Positions 54,397 to 63,874 of a stretch of DNA of 64,000 bases are shown here, piece after piece. How positions within the stretch are numbered: the first letter of the stretch is position 1; each line of letters begins with the position of its first letter. The stretch lies in the NCBI GenBank assembly GCA_030429495.1, contig JAUIFH010000001.1, positions 62,001-126,000 on the forward strand, in the 5' to 3' direction. The translations under genes and the position numbers were made by a program. The stretch comes from Alphaproteobacteria bacterium (GTDB lineage: Bacteria > Pseudomonadota > Alphaproteobacteria > Rhodobacterales > Rhodobacteraceae). Under the pieces are notes generated by a model. The model searched no databases. It was given only the letters and a program-made list of their open reading frames with translations, and was not told where the DNA came from.

Positions 54397-55192
54397 CCCG
54401 ACCCGTCCGCCAGGACCAAAGATCATCGCCATCGCGAATCAGAAAGGTGGCGTCGGCAAGACGACCACCGCGATCAACCTTGCCGCCGCACTGGCGGAAG
54501 AGGGGATGAGTGTACTGCTGGTGGATCTCGACCCGCAGGGGAACGCATCGACCGGCCTGGGTGTCGAGCCCGCGAATCGTGAAAAGACGACCTACGACCT
54601 CCTGCTGGAGGACGCGACGCTTATGGATGTGATCCGGGCAACGCAAGTCGAGGGGCTGTGGCTTTGTCCGGCGACCACCGACTTGTCCTCGGCTGATATC
54701 GAACTGGTTGCCAACGAGAAGCGCAGCTTTCTTCTCCATGACGCCTTGCGACAGCCTGCGGTCGACCATTTTTCATTTGATTACATACTTATAGACTGCC
54801 CGCCTTCGCTCAGCTTACTGACAGTCAATGCGATGGTTGCTGCGCACTCGGTTCTGGTGCCGCTACAGGCGGAGTTCTATGCGCTCGAGGGGCTTTCGCA
54901 GTTGATGCTGACGATCCGGCAGGTCCGCCAATCCGCAAATCGCGACCTTCGGATCGAAGGCGTCCTGCTGACGATGTATGATTCCCGCAACAACCTTTCG
55001 ACGCAGGTAGAGGAGGATGCCCGCGCGAATCTGGGCGATCTCGTCTACCGCACGATCGTGCCGCGGAACGTGCGCCTCAGCGAAGCGCCGTCCTATGCGT
55101 TGCCGGTGCTCGCCTATGATACGATGTCGAAGGGCAGCCTTGCCTATCGCGCGCTCGCGCAGGAAATGCTGGCGCGGCACAACAGAACATAA
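54389..55192 (+). CDS. parA: Chromosome partitioning ATPase ParA
   Basis: A 267-residue ParA with the deviant Walker A KGGVGKTT (residues 19-26), DLDPQGNASTGLG and ILIDCPPSLSLLT. It forms the DNA-bound gradient that moves ParB-parS. The GTG at 54389 follows GGAGG by eight bases and overlaps the end of rsmG; the upstream open frame is rsmG sequence in another frame. Confidence 0.95.
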   Translation: MSDPTRPPGPKIIAIANQKGGVGKTTTAINLAAALAEEGMSVLLVDLDPQGNASTGLGVEPANREKTTYDLLLEDATLMDVIRATQVEGLWLCPATTDLSSADIELVANEKRSFLLHDALRQPAVDHFSFDYILIDCPPSLSLLTVNAMVAAHSVLVPLQAEFYALEGLSQLMLTIRQVRQSANRDLRIEGVLLTMYDSRNNLSTQVEEDARANLGDLVYRTIVPRNVRLSEAPSYALPVLAYDTMSKGSLAYRALAQEMLARHNRT

Positions 55193-55207
55193 AGCCGGGG
55201 GACGGGC

Positions 55208-56098
55208 ATGTCGGACAAGAAGAACGAGCGGCGCGGCCTTGGGCGCGGATTGTCGGCGCTGATGGCCGACGTCAATTTGACCGGCCCGGCGGGTAGCCCG
55301 CCCGATCAGCCGCGCCGCGCCGAGACCCGGCTTCCCATCGAGAAGGTAGAGCCGAATCCAGACCAGCCGCGCAGGGATTTTTCGCAGGAAGCACTCGAGG
55401 AACTGGCCGACTCGATCAGGGCGAAGGGGATCATACAGCCCCTCATCGTGCGCGTTAATCCAAGAAAATCAGACAGTTACGAAATCGTCGCAGGCGAGAG
55501 GCGGTGGCGGGCGGCGCAGATGGCCAACCTTCACGAAGTGCCTGCGCTGGTGCGGGAGTTGTCCGACACCGAGGTTCTCGAAGTCGCGATCATCGAGAAT
55601 ATCCAGCGCGCCGACCTGAACGCGATCGAAGAGGCGATGGGGTATCGGCAGCTGATGGATCGCTTCGGCCATACCCAGGAGAGGCTGGCCGAGGGCCTGT
55701 CGAAAAGCCGGAGTCATATCGCCAACCTGCTTCGTCTGCTGACGCTGCCCGATGAGGTGCAGGTCTGGCTGCGCGAAGGCAAACTGACCGCTGGCCATGC
55801 CCGTGCGCTGGTGACGACGGAGAATGCAACAGCGCTCGCACGGCAAGTGATTGCCAAAGGCCTGTCGGTTCGCGAGACCGAGCGCCTTGCAAAGGCGCCG
55901 GTGAAGAAGGCGGCGCTCCGGTCCGCCGCGCCGACAAAGGATGCCGATACACGGGTGCTTGAGCAGGACCTGTCCGCCAATTTGCGGATGAAAGTCGCAA
56001 TCTCCCACCGTGAGGATGGCGGCGGTCAGTTGGTCGTTTCCTACAAGACGCTGGACGAACTCGATTCGCTCTGCCAACTGCTCAGCGCGACCGACTAG
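55208..56098 (+). CDS. parB: Chromosome partitioning protein ParB
   Basis: A 296-residue ParB: a ParA-stimulating N terminus (ERRGLGRGLSALM), the CTP-binding domain with ERRWRAAQMA, a helix-turn-helix region with HTQERLAEGLSKSRSHIANLLRLL and a C-terminal dimerisation part. It binds the two parS sites upstream and spreads as a clamp. It follows parA by 15 bases and overlaps by four bases a convergent membrane gene. Confidence 0.96.
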   Translation: MSDKKNERRGLGRGLSALMADVNLTGPAGSPPDQPRRAETRLPIEKVEPNPDQPRRDFSQEALEELADSIRAKGIIQPLIVRVNPRKSDSYEIVAGERRWRAAQMANLHEVPALVRELSDTEVLEVAIIENIQRADLNAIEEAMGYRQLMDRFGHTQERLAEGLSKSRSHIANLLRLLTLPDEVQVWLREGKLTAGHARALVTTENATALARQVIAKGLSVRETERLAKAPVKKAALRSAAPTKDADTRVLEQDLSANLRMKVAISHREDGGGQLVVSYKTLDELDSLCQLLSATD

Positions 56099-56451
56099 AA
56101 GTTCGGCCGGGTCCAGATAAACAAGGTGACGGCAGAAAGGACTATTGCCTGCACGCCAAGGACCGCTGGACGCACCCCGAAGATGATTGACAGCGCAAAT
56201 GCCGCAATAATCGACACTGTTGCAGCCCATTTTGCACGCGTTCCAATGGCCCCGCGCTCCTGCCAGTCGTTGATTGGTGGCCCGAAGACACGGTGTGACA
56301 GAAGCCAGGCGTGCACGCGCTCGGAGCCCCGTGCAAAGCAGAAAGCGGCGAGTAGGAGAAACGGTACTGTTGGCAGCAGCGGCAGGAAAATTCCGGCGGA
56401 GCCGAGGCCGAGGCTGACAAAGCCAGCAACGAGCCACAAAGACCGGATCAC
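56095..56451 (-). CDS. DUF454 (YbaN-like) inner membrane protein
   Basis: A 118-residue protein with helices at both ends and the family segments FLPLLPTVPFLLLAAFCFARGSER and INDWQERGAI. DUF454 proteins are small inner-membrane proteins of unknown role. It overlaps the hemW stop by 4 bases and so ends a minus-strand set that starts at rph. Confidence 0.82.
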   Translation of the reverse strand: MIRSLWLVAGFVSLGLGSAGIFLPLLPTVPFLLLAAFCFARGSERVHAWLLSHRVFGPPINDWQERGAIGTRAKWAATVSIIAAFALSIIFGVRPAVLGVQAIVLSAVTLFIWTRPNF

Positions 56452-57602
56452 GGCAGCAACTCCCGGATTACAGCGTTGAGAACGGCCCTGCCAAGGGGTG
56501 TCGCGGCGATCCTGCCATCACCTTCGCGAATCATGCCAAGGTCAGACAGGTCCGCGAGGGTCTCCGCATCTAAAGGCCGCCCCGCAAGCCGTTCAAACCG
56601 TGCGGTGTCGACGCCCTCGGAAAGGCGCAGCGCCATCATCAGATATTCGCCCGCCTGGTCGTGCGCCGCGATGGCCTGTCTTGGCCGCTCACCGTTGCCG
56701 GTCGTCTCTACCTGGGTCAGCCACTCTGCCGGTGCGAGTGGTGTTTCCGTCGCGAGCCGGGTGCCGCCGATCGTAAGCCGACCATGTGCGCCCGGTCCGA
56801 TCCCGGCATAGTCGCCGTAACGCCAATAGATCATGTTGTGACGGCTTTCCGATCCCGGAGCGGCATGGTTGGATATCTCGTAGGCCGGCATACCGTGAGC
56901 GTTAAGAATATCCTGTGTTTTCAAATACATGCTTGCCGCACGATCATCATCCGGCAGACCCCTGAGCTTTCCGGCGGCGTGGCGGGCGCCGAATACGGTG
57001 CCGTCCTCAATCGTCAGCTGATACAGCGACAGGTGGTCGATCGCCATCGCCGTGGCCTCTTTCAGCTCGGATTCCCATTGGTCCGCCTGCTGATTCTGCC
57101 GCGCATAGATCAGGTCGAAACTGACCCGCGCGAAAGCCGCGCGCGCAATATCGAACGCGGCCCGCGCCTCGGTTGCAGTATGGAGGCGCCCAAGACGCCG
57201 CAGGTCGGCGTCGTTCAGGGCTTGCACACCCATCGACAGCCGATTGACGCCGGCCTCGCCATAGGCACGGAACCGGCCGGCTTCGACGGAACCGGGATTT
57301 GCCTCAAGCGTCACCTCGAAGTCGTTCCCGACCGGCCATGTTTCGCGGATCTTTACGAGTATGGCGGATACCAACTCTGGCGCCATGAGTGATGGCGTAC
57401 CGCCACCAAAGAAGACGGTGTTCAAGACCCGGCCCGGCGTCTCTGCTCCGATCCGGCCGATCTCAGCCAGATAGGCCCGGCGCCAACGGTTCTGGTCGAT
57501 ATCGGCGGCAACGTGTGAGTTGAAGTCGCAATACGGGCATTTCGACGCGCAGAACGGCCAATGCAGGTAGAGCCCGAATCCTCCGTTGCGCCAGTCATCC
57601 AT
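56448..57602 (-). CDS. hemW: Radical SAM heme chaperone HemW
   Basis: A 384-residue radical SAM protein with the cluster motif CASKCPYCDF, then FFGGGTPSLM and LSMGVQAL, in the HemN/HemW family. The length and the RQNQQADQW stretch fit HemW, which passes heme to respiratory enzymes, better than HemN. The ATG at 57602 (MDDWRNGG) begins the conserved protein four bases after the ridA-family stop. Confidence 0.87.
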   Translation of the reverse strand: MDDWRNGGFGLYLHWPFCASKCPYCDFNSHVAADIDQNRWRRAYLAEIGRIGAETPGRVLNTVFFGGGTPSLMAPELVSAILVKIRETWPVGNDFEVTLEANPGSVEAGRFRAYGEAGVNRLSMGVQALNDADLRRLGRLHTATEARAAFDIARAAFARVSFDLIYARQNQQADQWESELKEATAMAIDHLSLYQLTIEDGTVFGARHAAGKLRGLPDDDRAASMYLKTQDILNAHGMPAYEISNHAAPGSESRHNMIYWRYGDYAGIGPGAHGRLTIGGTRLATETPLAPAEWLTQVETTGNGERPRQAIAAHDQAGEYLMMALRLSEGVDTARFERLAGRPLDAETLADLSDLGMIREGDGRIAATPLGRAVLNAVIRELLP

Positions 57603-57606
57603 GCTT

Positions 57607-57981
57607 TCAGCCCTTGAAGGCGGTGACTTCGATCTCAATCTTCATTTCGGGGCGTATAAGGTCCGCCACAATCATCGTCGCGGCCGGGCGGATTTCTCCC
57701 AGGGCCTCGCCAAGCACCGGCTCAATATCGGGAACGAAACCGGCATCGGTGATGGTGTATTGAACCCGAACAATGTCATCGGCAGCAAAACCGGCTTCGT
57801 CCAGAACCTTCCAGATGGTCGAGAAGCAGTTCCGTGCCTGCGCGGCAACATCATCCGGTATCGTCATGTCGGTGTATCGGTATCCGGTCACGCCGGAAAC
57901 GAAGCACCAGCCGCCTTTCACCACGGCGCGGCTGTATCCCATGGTCCGTTCGAACGGCGATCCCGTCGAGATGCGTTTCAC
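57607..57981 (-). CDS. RidA-family protein
   Basis: A 124-residue YjgF/YER057c/UK114 fold protein: GWCFVSGVTGY near the start, TIWKVLDEAGFAADDIVRVQYTITD, and the C-terminal IRPEMKIEIEVTA with the arginine and glutamate positions of the imine deaminase site. The exact subfamily and substrate are uncertain. It overlaps rdgB by 4 bases. Confidence 0.82.
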   Translation of the reverse strand: MKRISTGSPFERTMGYSRAVVKGGWCFVSGVTGYRYTDMTIPDDVAAQARNCFSTIWKVLDEAGFAADDIVRVQYTITDAGFVPDIEPVLGEALGEIRPAATMIVADLIRPEMKIEIEVTAFKG

Positions 57982-58595
57982 GACGTTCCCCCCTCAAGCC
58001 GCGCGCTCAGCTTGGCGAAGGCGTCGGCGCGGTGGCTGATCCGGTTCTTCTCGGCCGGGTCCATTTCGGCGAAGGTGATGTCGTAGCCATCCGGCTGGAA
58101 CATCGGATCGTAACCGTGACCCTGCGCGCCGCGCATCGGCCAGACGACCTGTCCGTCAACTTTGCCCTCGAACACTTCGTCATACCCGTCGGGCCAGGCC
58201 AGAACCATCGTTGCGCGGAACCGGGCACGGCGCGGATAGGGTGCGCCCACCGCCTCAAGCTCCGTCCACGTGCGCGTCATCGCCTTGATGAAGTCCCGCC
58301 CGTTCGCAGTCTCCGCCCAATCTGCGGTATAGACGCCGGGTGCACCGCCAAGGCCCTCCACCTCGATTCCGCTGTCATCGGCAAGCGCCGGAAGACCCGT
58401 CGCTTTGGCTGCCGCGTGGGCCTTGATCCGCGCATTGCCGACAAAGGTGTTTTCCGTCTCTTCGGGTTCCGGAAGGCCAAGATCACCGGCGCTTACGCAG
58501 GTGATACCGAAGCGTTCCAGCAACGCGGCAATCTCTTCAAGCTTGCCCTTGTTGTGGGTCGCCACCAGAAGCCGGTCGCCGGAAAGCATGCGCAT
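57978..58595 (-). CDS. rdgB: dITP/XTP pyrophosphatase RdgB
   Basis: A 205-residue Ham1-family enzyme: LLVATHNKGKLEEI at the N terminus, ENTFVGNARIKAHAAAKATGLPALADDSGIEV, GHGYDPMFQPDG and a C-terminal ISHRADAF. It removes deaminated purine nucleotides. One base is shared with the rph stop (TGATG). Confidence 0.93.
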   Translation of the reverse strand: MRMLSGDRLLVATHNKGKLEEIAALLERFGITCVSAGDLGLPEPEETENTFVGNARIKAHAAAKATGLPALADDSGIEVEGLGGAPGVYTADWAETANGRDFIKAMTRTWTELEAVGAPYPRRARFRATMVLAWPDGYDEVFEGKVDGQVVWPMRGAQGHGYDPMFQPDGYDITFAEMDPAEKNRISHRADAFAKLSARLEGGTS

Positions 58596-59305
58596 CAGAT
58601 GGCCGCCTTCTGTGCCTCGACGAGCCGTGCGATTCCCGCTTCGGCCAGATCGAGAAGCTCACCCATCTCGCCCCGCGAGAAGGTCGCTCCCTCCGCCGAC
58701 ATCTGCACTTCGATCAGGCGGCCACGGCCGGTCAGGATGAAGTTGCCGTCAGTACCGGCTTCGCTGTCTTCCGCATAGTCGAGGTCCAGAACCGGCTGGC
58801 CCGCATAGATGCCGCATGATACCGCAGCGACGTGATCGACGATCGGGTCGGACGTCACCGCGCCGGCCTTGATGAGCCTGTTGACCGCGAGCCGCAGCGC
58901 AACCCACCCGCCGGTTATTGCAGCGCAGCGCGTTCCGCCATCGGCCTGGATGACATCGCAGTCGACCACGATCTGGCGTTCCCCAAGCGCGACACGGTCC
59001 ACACCAGCCCGCAGCGCCCGACCAATAAGGCGCTGAATTTCCTGAGTTCTTCCAGACTGCTTCCCAACCGCCGCTTCGCGCCGGTTCCGAGAATTCGTGG
59101 CGCGCGGCAGCATGCCGTACTCCGCCGTTACCCAACCAAGCCCGCTGCCTTTCAGAAATGACGGCGCCTTGTCCTCGATCGTCGCCGTACACAGGACATG
59201 TGTGTCGCCGCAGCGGATCAAACAGGACCCCTCGGCATGTTTGGTGATGCCTGTCTCAATGGAAATCGTCCGCATCTCGTCAAGCTTCCGGCCCGAGGGT
59301 CGCAT
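58595..59305 (-). CDS. rph: RNase PH
   Basis: A 236-residue phosphorolytic 3'-exonuclease: [12 protein letters not shown] start, [31 protein letters not shown], the phosphate-site arginines in [26 protein letters not shown], and [12 protein letters not shown]. It trims tRNA 3' ends. It is divergent from hrcA, with 116 bases to the preferred hrcA start. Confidence 0.95.
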   Translation of the reverse strand: MRPSGRKLDEMRTISIETGITKHAEGSCLIRCGDTHVLCTATIEDKAPSFLKGSGLGWVTAEYGMLPRATNSRNRREAAVGKQSGRTQEIQRLIGRALRAGVDRVALGERQIVVDCDVIQADGGTRCAAITGGWVALRLAVNRLIKAGAVTSDPIVDHVAAVSCGIYAGQPVLDLDYAEDSEAGTDGNFILTGRGRLIEVQMSAEGATFSRGEMGELLDLAEAGIARLVEAQKAAI

Positions 59306-59368
59306 ACCGTGTCCTTTCGTGCTGTCCGGCGCCAGTTACAGGCGCGTGGGCGACCGGCGCAACCCCGA

Positions 59369-59397
59369 TTGACGCCTGTCCCCGGGGATCATTATCT
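59369..59397 (+). promoter_or_regulatory. Sigma-70-type promoter for hrcA-grpE
   Basis: TTGACG (59369-59374), 17-base spacer, TTATCT (59392-59397), both close to consensus. Transcription would begin near 59404, leaving a short leader if the ATG at 59422 is used. No CIRCE repeat (TTAGCACTC-type) is visible near it. Confidence 0.6.
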
Positions 59398-59421
59398 GTC
59401 AGGGGTCGTATGGACGGGGAA

Positions 59422-60489
59422 ATGACCGAACGAGCGCAGATACTCTCGGAACTGAACGACCGCTCGCGCGAGGTCTTCCGGCGCGTGGTGGAGGGGTATC
59501 TCGACACCGGCGATCCGGTCGGATCGCGCACGCTCTCCCGAACGCTGAGCGAGAACATCAGCGCGGCGACGATCCGGAACGTGATGCAGGATCTCGAACT
59601 GCTCGGCCTGCTTGACAGCCCGCATACCTCGGCGGGGCGCATTCCCACACAGCTCGGACTCAGGATGTTCGTCGACGGGCTGATGGAGGTCTCAACCCTC
59701 TCGCTTCAGGATCGCGAGGCGATCGACGCCACCGCCGGGCAGGGCGAAGCGGGGGTTGCATCCATGCTCGACCGGATCGGTCAGGCGCTGTCCGGCATTA
59801 CGCATGGGGCAAGCCTCGTGCTGACGCCGAAGCATGAGGCGCCGATCCGCCATATCGAGTTCGTGAGCCTTGGCCCGGACCGCGCACTGGTGGTTCTGGT
59901 CTTCGACGATGGCCATGTGGAGAACCGGGTATTCACGCCACCGCCGGGGCAGACACCGTCCTCGCTTCGCACGGCCGGCAATTTCCTGAACGCGCTTGCC
60001 GGCGGACGAACGCTGAGCGAGCTTCACGCCCATATGCGTGCGGAAATTTCCCGCCGGCGGCAGGAGCTTGATGACGCGGCGCGCACGCTGGTCGAAAGCG
60101 GTCTGGCGGTCTGGCAGAATCCCGGCGAAACGACCGAACGCCTTATTGTTCGCGGACGCGCCAATCTTCTCGAACAGGCCGATCAGGAAGACCTTGAGCG
60201 GATTCGAACCCTCTTCGACGACCTCGAACGCAAGCGTGATATCGCGGAATTTCTCGAACTGACCGAAACCGGTGAAGGCGTGCGCATTTTTATTGGCTCG
60301 GAGAACAAGTTATTCTCACTTTCGGGTTCCTCTCTGGTGGTCTCTCCCTATATGAACGCTGACCGTAAGATCATCGGCGCCGTGGGCGTGATCGGTCCGA
60401 CGCGACTCAATTACGGGCGCATCGTGCCGATCGTTGACTACACGGCGCAGCTCGTCGGGCGAATGCTGTCGGGCGAGCGCAAGGGATAA
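59422..60489 (+). CDS. hrcA: Heat-inducible transcription repressor HrcA
   Basis: A 355-residue repressor: N-terminal winged helix (LNDRSREVFRRVVEGYLDTGDPVGSRTL, SAATIRNVMQDLELLGLL), then the GAF-like HrcA domain with VVLVFDDGHVENRVF. HrcA represses groESL-type genes through CIRCE elements. The ATG at 59422 is preferred because GGGG precedes it and the predicted start of transcription leaves only a few bases before the ATG at 59410. It heads the hrcA-grpE pair. Confidence 0.92.
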   Translation: MTERAQILSELNDRSREVFRRVVEGYLDTGDPVGSRTLSRTLSENISAATIRNVMQDLELLGLLDSPHTSAGRIPTQLGLRMFVDGLMEVSTLSLQDREAIDATAGQGEAGVASMLDRIGQALSGITHGASLVLTPKHEAPIRHIEFVSLGPDRALVVLVFDDGHVENRVFTPPPGQTPSSLRTAGNFLNALAGGRTLSELHAHMRAEISRRRQELDDAARTLVESGLAVWQNPGETTERLIVRGRANLLEQADQEDLERIRTLFDDLERKRDIAEFLELTETGEGVRIFIGSENKLFSLSGSSLVVSPYMNADRKIIGAVGVIGPTRLNYGRIVPIVDYTAQLVGRMLSGERKG

Positions 60490-60494
60490 GACCT

Positions 60495-61043
60495 ATGAGT
60501 GACGCGAAGAAAGACGAGATTGCAGAGGATCAGGCCCTGATCGGCGATGAAGGCTTCGAAGCCGATATCCTCGCGGGTGAGATCGAGGCGCTGCGGGCCG
60601 AACGGGATGAAATCCGCGACCGGTTCATGCGGGCATTGGCCGATGCAGAAAACATCCGCAAGCGTGGCGAGCGTGACCGGCGCGAGGCCGAGCAGTATGG
60701 CGGCTCGAAGCTCGCCCGCGACATGCTGCCGGTTTACGACAACCTGAAGCGAGCGCTTGATGCGGCAGGTGAGGAGACGCGCGAACAGGCCAAGGGCCTG
60801 ATCGAAGGCGTCGAGCTGACGATGAAGGAGCTGATCTCGGTTCTGGGCAAGCACGGCGTGCAGCCAGTGGTGCCGGAGGTCGGAGATACGTTCGATCCGC
60901 AGCTTCATCAGGCAATGTTTGAAGCGCCCGTACCCGGTACGAAGGCGGGTGACATCATCCAGGTGATGACCGAAGGCTTCATGCTGCACGAGCGGCTTCT
61001 GCGGCCGGCCCAGGTGGGTGTTTCCTCGACACCGAAGTCCTGA
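60495..61043 (+). CDS. grpE: Nucleotide exchange factor GrpE
   Basis: A 182-residue GrpE with a charged coiled-coil N terminus (LAGEIEALRAERDEIRDRFMRALADAENIRKRGERD) and the beta-sheet end GDTFDPQLHQAMFE and EGFMLHERLLRPAQVGV. It releases ADP from DnaK. It follows hrcA by five bases; dnaK is not in the window. Confidence 0.95.
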   Translation: MSDAKKDEIAEDQALIGDEGFEADILAGEIEALRAERDEIRDRFMRALADAENIRKRGERDRREAEQYGGSKLARDMLPVYDNLKRALDAAGEETREQAKGLIEGVELTMKELISVLGKHGVQPVVPEVGDTFDPQLHQAMFEAPVPGTKAGDIIQVMTEGFMLHERLLRPAQVGVSSTPKS

Positions 61044-61059
61044 GCCTGCGATGTAGGCA

Positions 61060-61074
61060 GGGGTTTCACACCCC
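61060..61074 (+). terminator. Weak hairpin after grpE
   Basis: GGGGT, loop TTCAC, ACCCC: a five-base-pair stem 17 bases after the grpE stop with no T run. It is followed by a C-rich then purine-rich stretch up to the mutS stop. Role as a terminator is uncertain. Confidence 0.35.
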
Positions 61075-61131
61075 CGCACCCCCGTGAGGTACTTCCGGCG
61101 AGATGAAGGGGTCTGGGTGGGTCTGGAGCCT

Positions 61132-63774
61132 TTATTCGCCGATAATGGACTTGAGGTCGTAGATTGCGGCCAGTGCATCCAGCGGCGTCATTTCATCCGG
61201 GTGCAGTCCGGCCAAACGTTCCTCCAGTTTTGAAGGACCTTTCGCCGGACGGGCCGGCGCGACAGGGGCGGCGCTGAACAAGGGCAGGTCGTCAATAAGG
61301 GCGTGTTTGCGCGTGCCGCCCTCGCGCTCACCCTTTTCCAGCGCATCCAGAACGACTTTCGCCCGCTCAACTACGGCGACCGGCAACCCGGCCAGGCGGG
61401 CGACCTGCACGCCATAGCTGCGATCTGCCGCGCCCTTGCGGACCTCGTGCAGGAAGATCACCTCACCTTCCCATTCCTTGACCGCGACCGTGGCGTTTTC
61501 TACCCCGTCGAGCTTTTGCGAAAGCGCGGTCATCTCATGATAATGCGTGGCGAAAAGCGCGCGGGCGCGGTTTACGTCGTGCAGGTGTTCCAGTGTCGCC
61601 CACGCGATCGAAAGCCCGTCATAGGTCGCTGTGCCGCGGCCAATCTCGTCGAGGATGACGAGCGCGCGGTCGTCGGCTTGATTGAGGATCGCCGCCGTTT
61701 CCACCATCTCGACCATGAAGGTCGATCGGCCCCGTGCAAGGTCATCTGCCGCACCGACCCGACTGAACAATTGGCTGACGAGCCCGATATGGGCGCGGCG
61801 TGCCGGAACGAAGCTTCCCGCCTGCGCCAGAAGGGTGATCAGGGCGTTCTGGCGCAGGAAGGTCGATTTACCGGCCATATTGGGGCCCGTCAGCAGCCAG
61901 ATCGCCGGGGTATCGCCGCCGGTCAGCAGGCAGTCGTTGGCGATGAACGGTTCGCCGGACCGCTTCAGGGCGCGCTCGACGACCGGATGGCGGCCGCCCT
62001 CGATCTCGAAAGCGCGACTTTCATCGACTTGTGGCTCGCACCAATCCTCACCCCGCGCGAGGTCAGCTAAGGCGGCGGTCAGGTCAATTTCGGCGAGTGC
62101 GCGCGCAGCCTGTGAGATCAGTGCCGAGGCGTCCAGAATCATCGCATTCAGGCCGTCATAGAGCCTTTTTTCGATCTCCAGAGCCAGATTGCCGGCATTC
62201 AGGATCTTCGTCTCCATCTCCGAAAGCGGCACCGTGGTGAAGCGCACCTGATTGGCCGTGGTCTGGCGATGGATGAAGGTTTCATTCAAGGGTGCGGACA
62301 GCATCTTTTCGGCATGGGTCGCCGTCGTCTCGATGAAGTAGCCGAGCACGTTGTTGTGCTTGATCTTCAGGCTCTGAATGCCAGTCTGGGCCACGTAGTC
62401 GGCTTGCATCCTGGCGATGACACCGCGCCCCTCGTCGCGCAGCTGGCGCGCTTCGTCCAGATCGGCATTGTGGCCTGCCGCTATGAAACCACCATCGCGG
62501 GCAAGAAGGGGCGGTTCAGCAACAAGCGCCGCGTCGAGATAGGCGACAAGGTCATCGAAGCCGACAAGATCCTTCGCCACAGCGGCGAGGCGGTCGGGCG
62601 TGTCCTCCGACAGCCGTCCGGCGATCCGTCCGGCTTCGGCGAGGCCCGAGCGGATCGCCGTCAGGTCGCGCGGCCCGCCGCGATCAAGCGCGAGGCGCGA
62701 CAGGGCGCGGTCCATGTCGGGCGCCTTGCGCAGGTCCGCGCGCAGGCCTTCGGCCAGCCGCGCTTCATTGACGAGGAAACGTACCGATTCAAGCCGTGAC
62801 CGGATTTCGGCAAGATCGCGCGACGGCGCTGATATACGCCGCTCAAGAAGCCGCGCGCCGCCGGCCGTCACGGTGCGGTCGATGGCGGCGATCAACGAGC
62901 CTTCGCGCCCGCCCGACAGGGCCTGCGTGATCTCAAGATTCCGCCGTGTGGCCGCATCGATCTGGACCGACCCGCCCGGCGCTTCCTTCACCGGCGGTCG
63001 CAGGAGCGGCAGCTTACCTCTTTGTGTCAGGTCCAGGTATTCCACGACCGCGCCGAGTGCGGATGCCTCGGCACGGTCGAAGCTTCCGAAGGCCTCCAGG
63101 GTGGCCACTTCGTAAAGATCGCAGAGCCGCTTGTCCGCCCCGGTGCTGTCGAAAGAGCCCCGTGACAGTGGCGTCAGGGCGGCGCCGGAATCAGACACTA
63201 TCCCTGCCAGATCGGCCTCTTTCGCCTCACTCACGATGACCTCGCGGGGCGCAAGCCGCGCCAGCTCCGGCGAGAGACGGGTAAGCGGGCACGGGATCAC
63301 CCGGAATTCGCCGGTGGAGATGTCGACCCAGGCCAGCGCCGCCTCATCCCGCACCTCGGCCCAGGCGGCGAGGAAGTTGTGGCGACGGGCCTCAAGCAAC
63401 GACTCCTCAGTCAGTGTCCCGGGCGTCACAAGCCGCACGACGTCACGGGCCACGACCGACTTCGAACCGCGCTTCTTCGCTTCGGCCGGATCCTCCATCT
63501 GCTCGGCGATGGCGACGCGGAACCCCTTGCGGATCAGGGTAAGCAGATAGCCCTCGGCCGCATGGACCGGCACGCCGCACATCGGGATATCCTGCCCCAG
63601 ATGCTGGCCGCGCTTGGTCAGCGCGATGTCCAGCGCCGCCGCCGCCGCCTCGGCATCGTCAAAGAACATCTCGTAGAAGTCGCCCATCCGGTAGAACAGA
63701 AGCGCGTCCGCATAGCGCCCCTTGATCTCCAGATACTGCGCCATCATCGGCGTTACATTGGCGTCGGCAGACAC
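61132..63774 (-). CDS. mutS: DNA mismatch repair protein MutS
   Basis: An 880-residue MutS. The mismatch-reading Phe-x-Glu lies in YRMGDFYEMFF; the ATPase has TGPNMAGKSTFLRQ, VPARRAHIGLVSQLFSRVGA, STFMVEM and VILDEIGRGTATYDGLS. MutS recognises mismatches and recruits MutL. The GTG at 63774 is chosen because GAGGGG ends six bases upstream of it; another GTG at 63780 and the ATG pair at 63747 are possible. Confidence 0.95.
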   Translation of the reverse strand: MSADANVTPMMAQYLEIKGRYADALLFYRMGDFYEMFFDDAEAAAAALDIALTKRGQHLGQDIPMCGVPVHAAEGYLLTLIRKGFRVAIAEQMEDPAEAKKRGSKSVVARDVVRLVTPGTLTEESLLEARRHNFLAAWAEVRDEAALAWVDISTGEFRVIPCPLTRLSPELARLAPREVIVSEAKEADLAGIVSDSGAALTPLSRGSFDSTGADKRLCDLYEVATLEAFGSFDRAEASALGAVVEYLDLTQRGKLPLLRPPVKEAPGGSVQIDAATRRNLEITQALSGGREGSLIAAIDRTVTAGGARLLERRISAPSRDLAEIRSRLESVRFLVNEARLAEGLRADLRKAPDMDRALSRLALDRGGPRDLTAIRSGLAEAGRIAGRLSEDTPDRLAAVAKDLVGFDDLVAYLDAALVAEPPLLARDGGFIAAGHNADLDEARQLRDEGRGVIARMQADYVAQTGIQSLKIKHNNVLGYFIETTATHAEKMLSAPLNETFIHRQTTANQVRFTTVPLSEMETKILNAGNLALEIEKRLYDGLNAMILDASALISQAARALAEIDLTAALADLARGEDWCEPQVDESRAFEIEGGRHPVVERALKRSGEPFIANDCLLTGGDTPAIWLLTGPNMAGKSTFLRQNALITLLAQAGSFVPARRAHIGLVSQLFSRVGAADDLARGRSTFMVEMVETAAILNQADDRALVILDEIGRGTATYDGLSIAWATLEHLHDVNRARALFATHYHEMTALSQKLDGVENATVAVKEWEGEVIFLHEVRKGAADRSYGVQVARLAGLPVAVVERAKVVLDALEKGEREGGTRKHALIDDLPLFSAAPVAPARPAKGPSKLEERLAGLHPDEMTPLDALAAIYDLKSIIGE

Positions 63775-63874
63775 GCGCACCCCCTCGGAACATCGGCGCG
63801 ACCGTAGCCAAGGAACGGGGAAGGCGCAAACATTCCCCTGTTCCCTCCGACGGACCGGCGGTAGCGTCCCGCCC

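Noticed and set aside
59306-59421. CIRCE operator upstream of hrcA
   Set aside because: No TTAGCACTC-N9-GAGTGCTAA or close variant is present; only a sigma-70-type promoter is visible.
61060-61075. GGGGTTTCACACCCCC after grpE, first looked at as a degraded parS
   Set aside because: It shares only the GTTTCAC half with parS and lacks the CGTG centre and the right arm.
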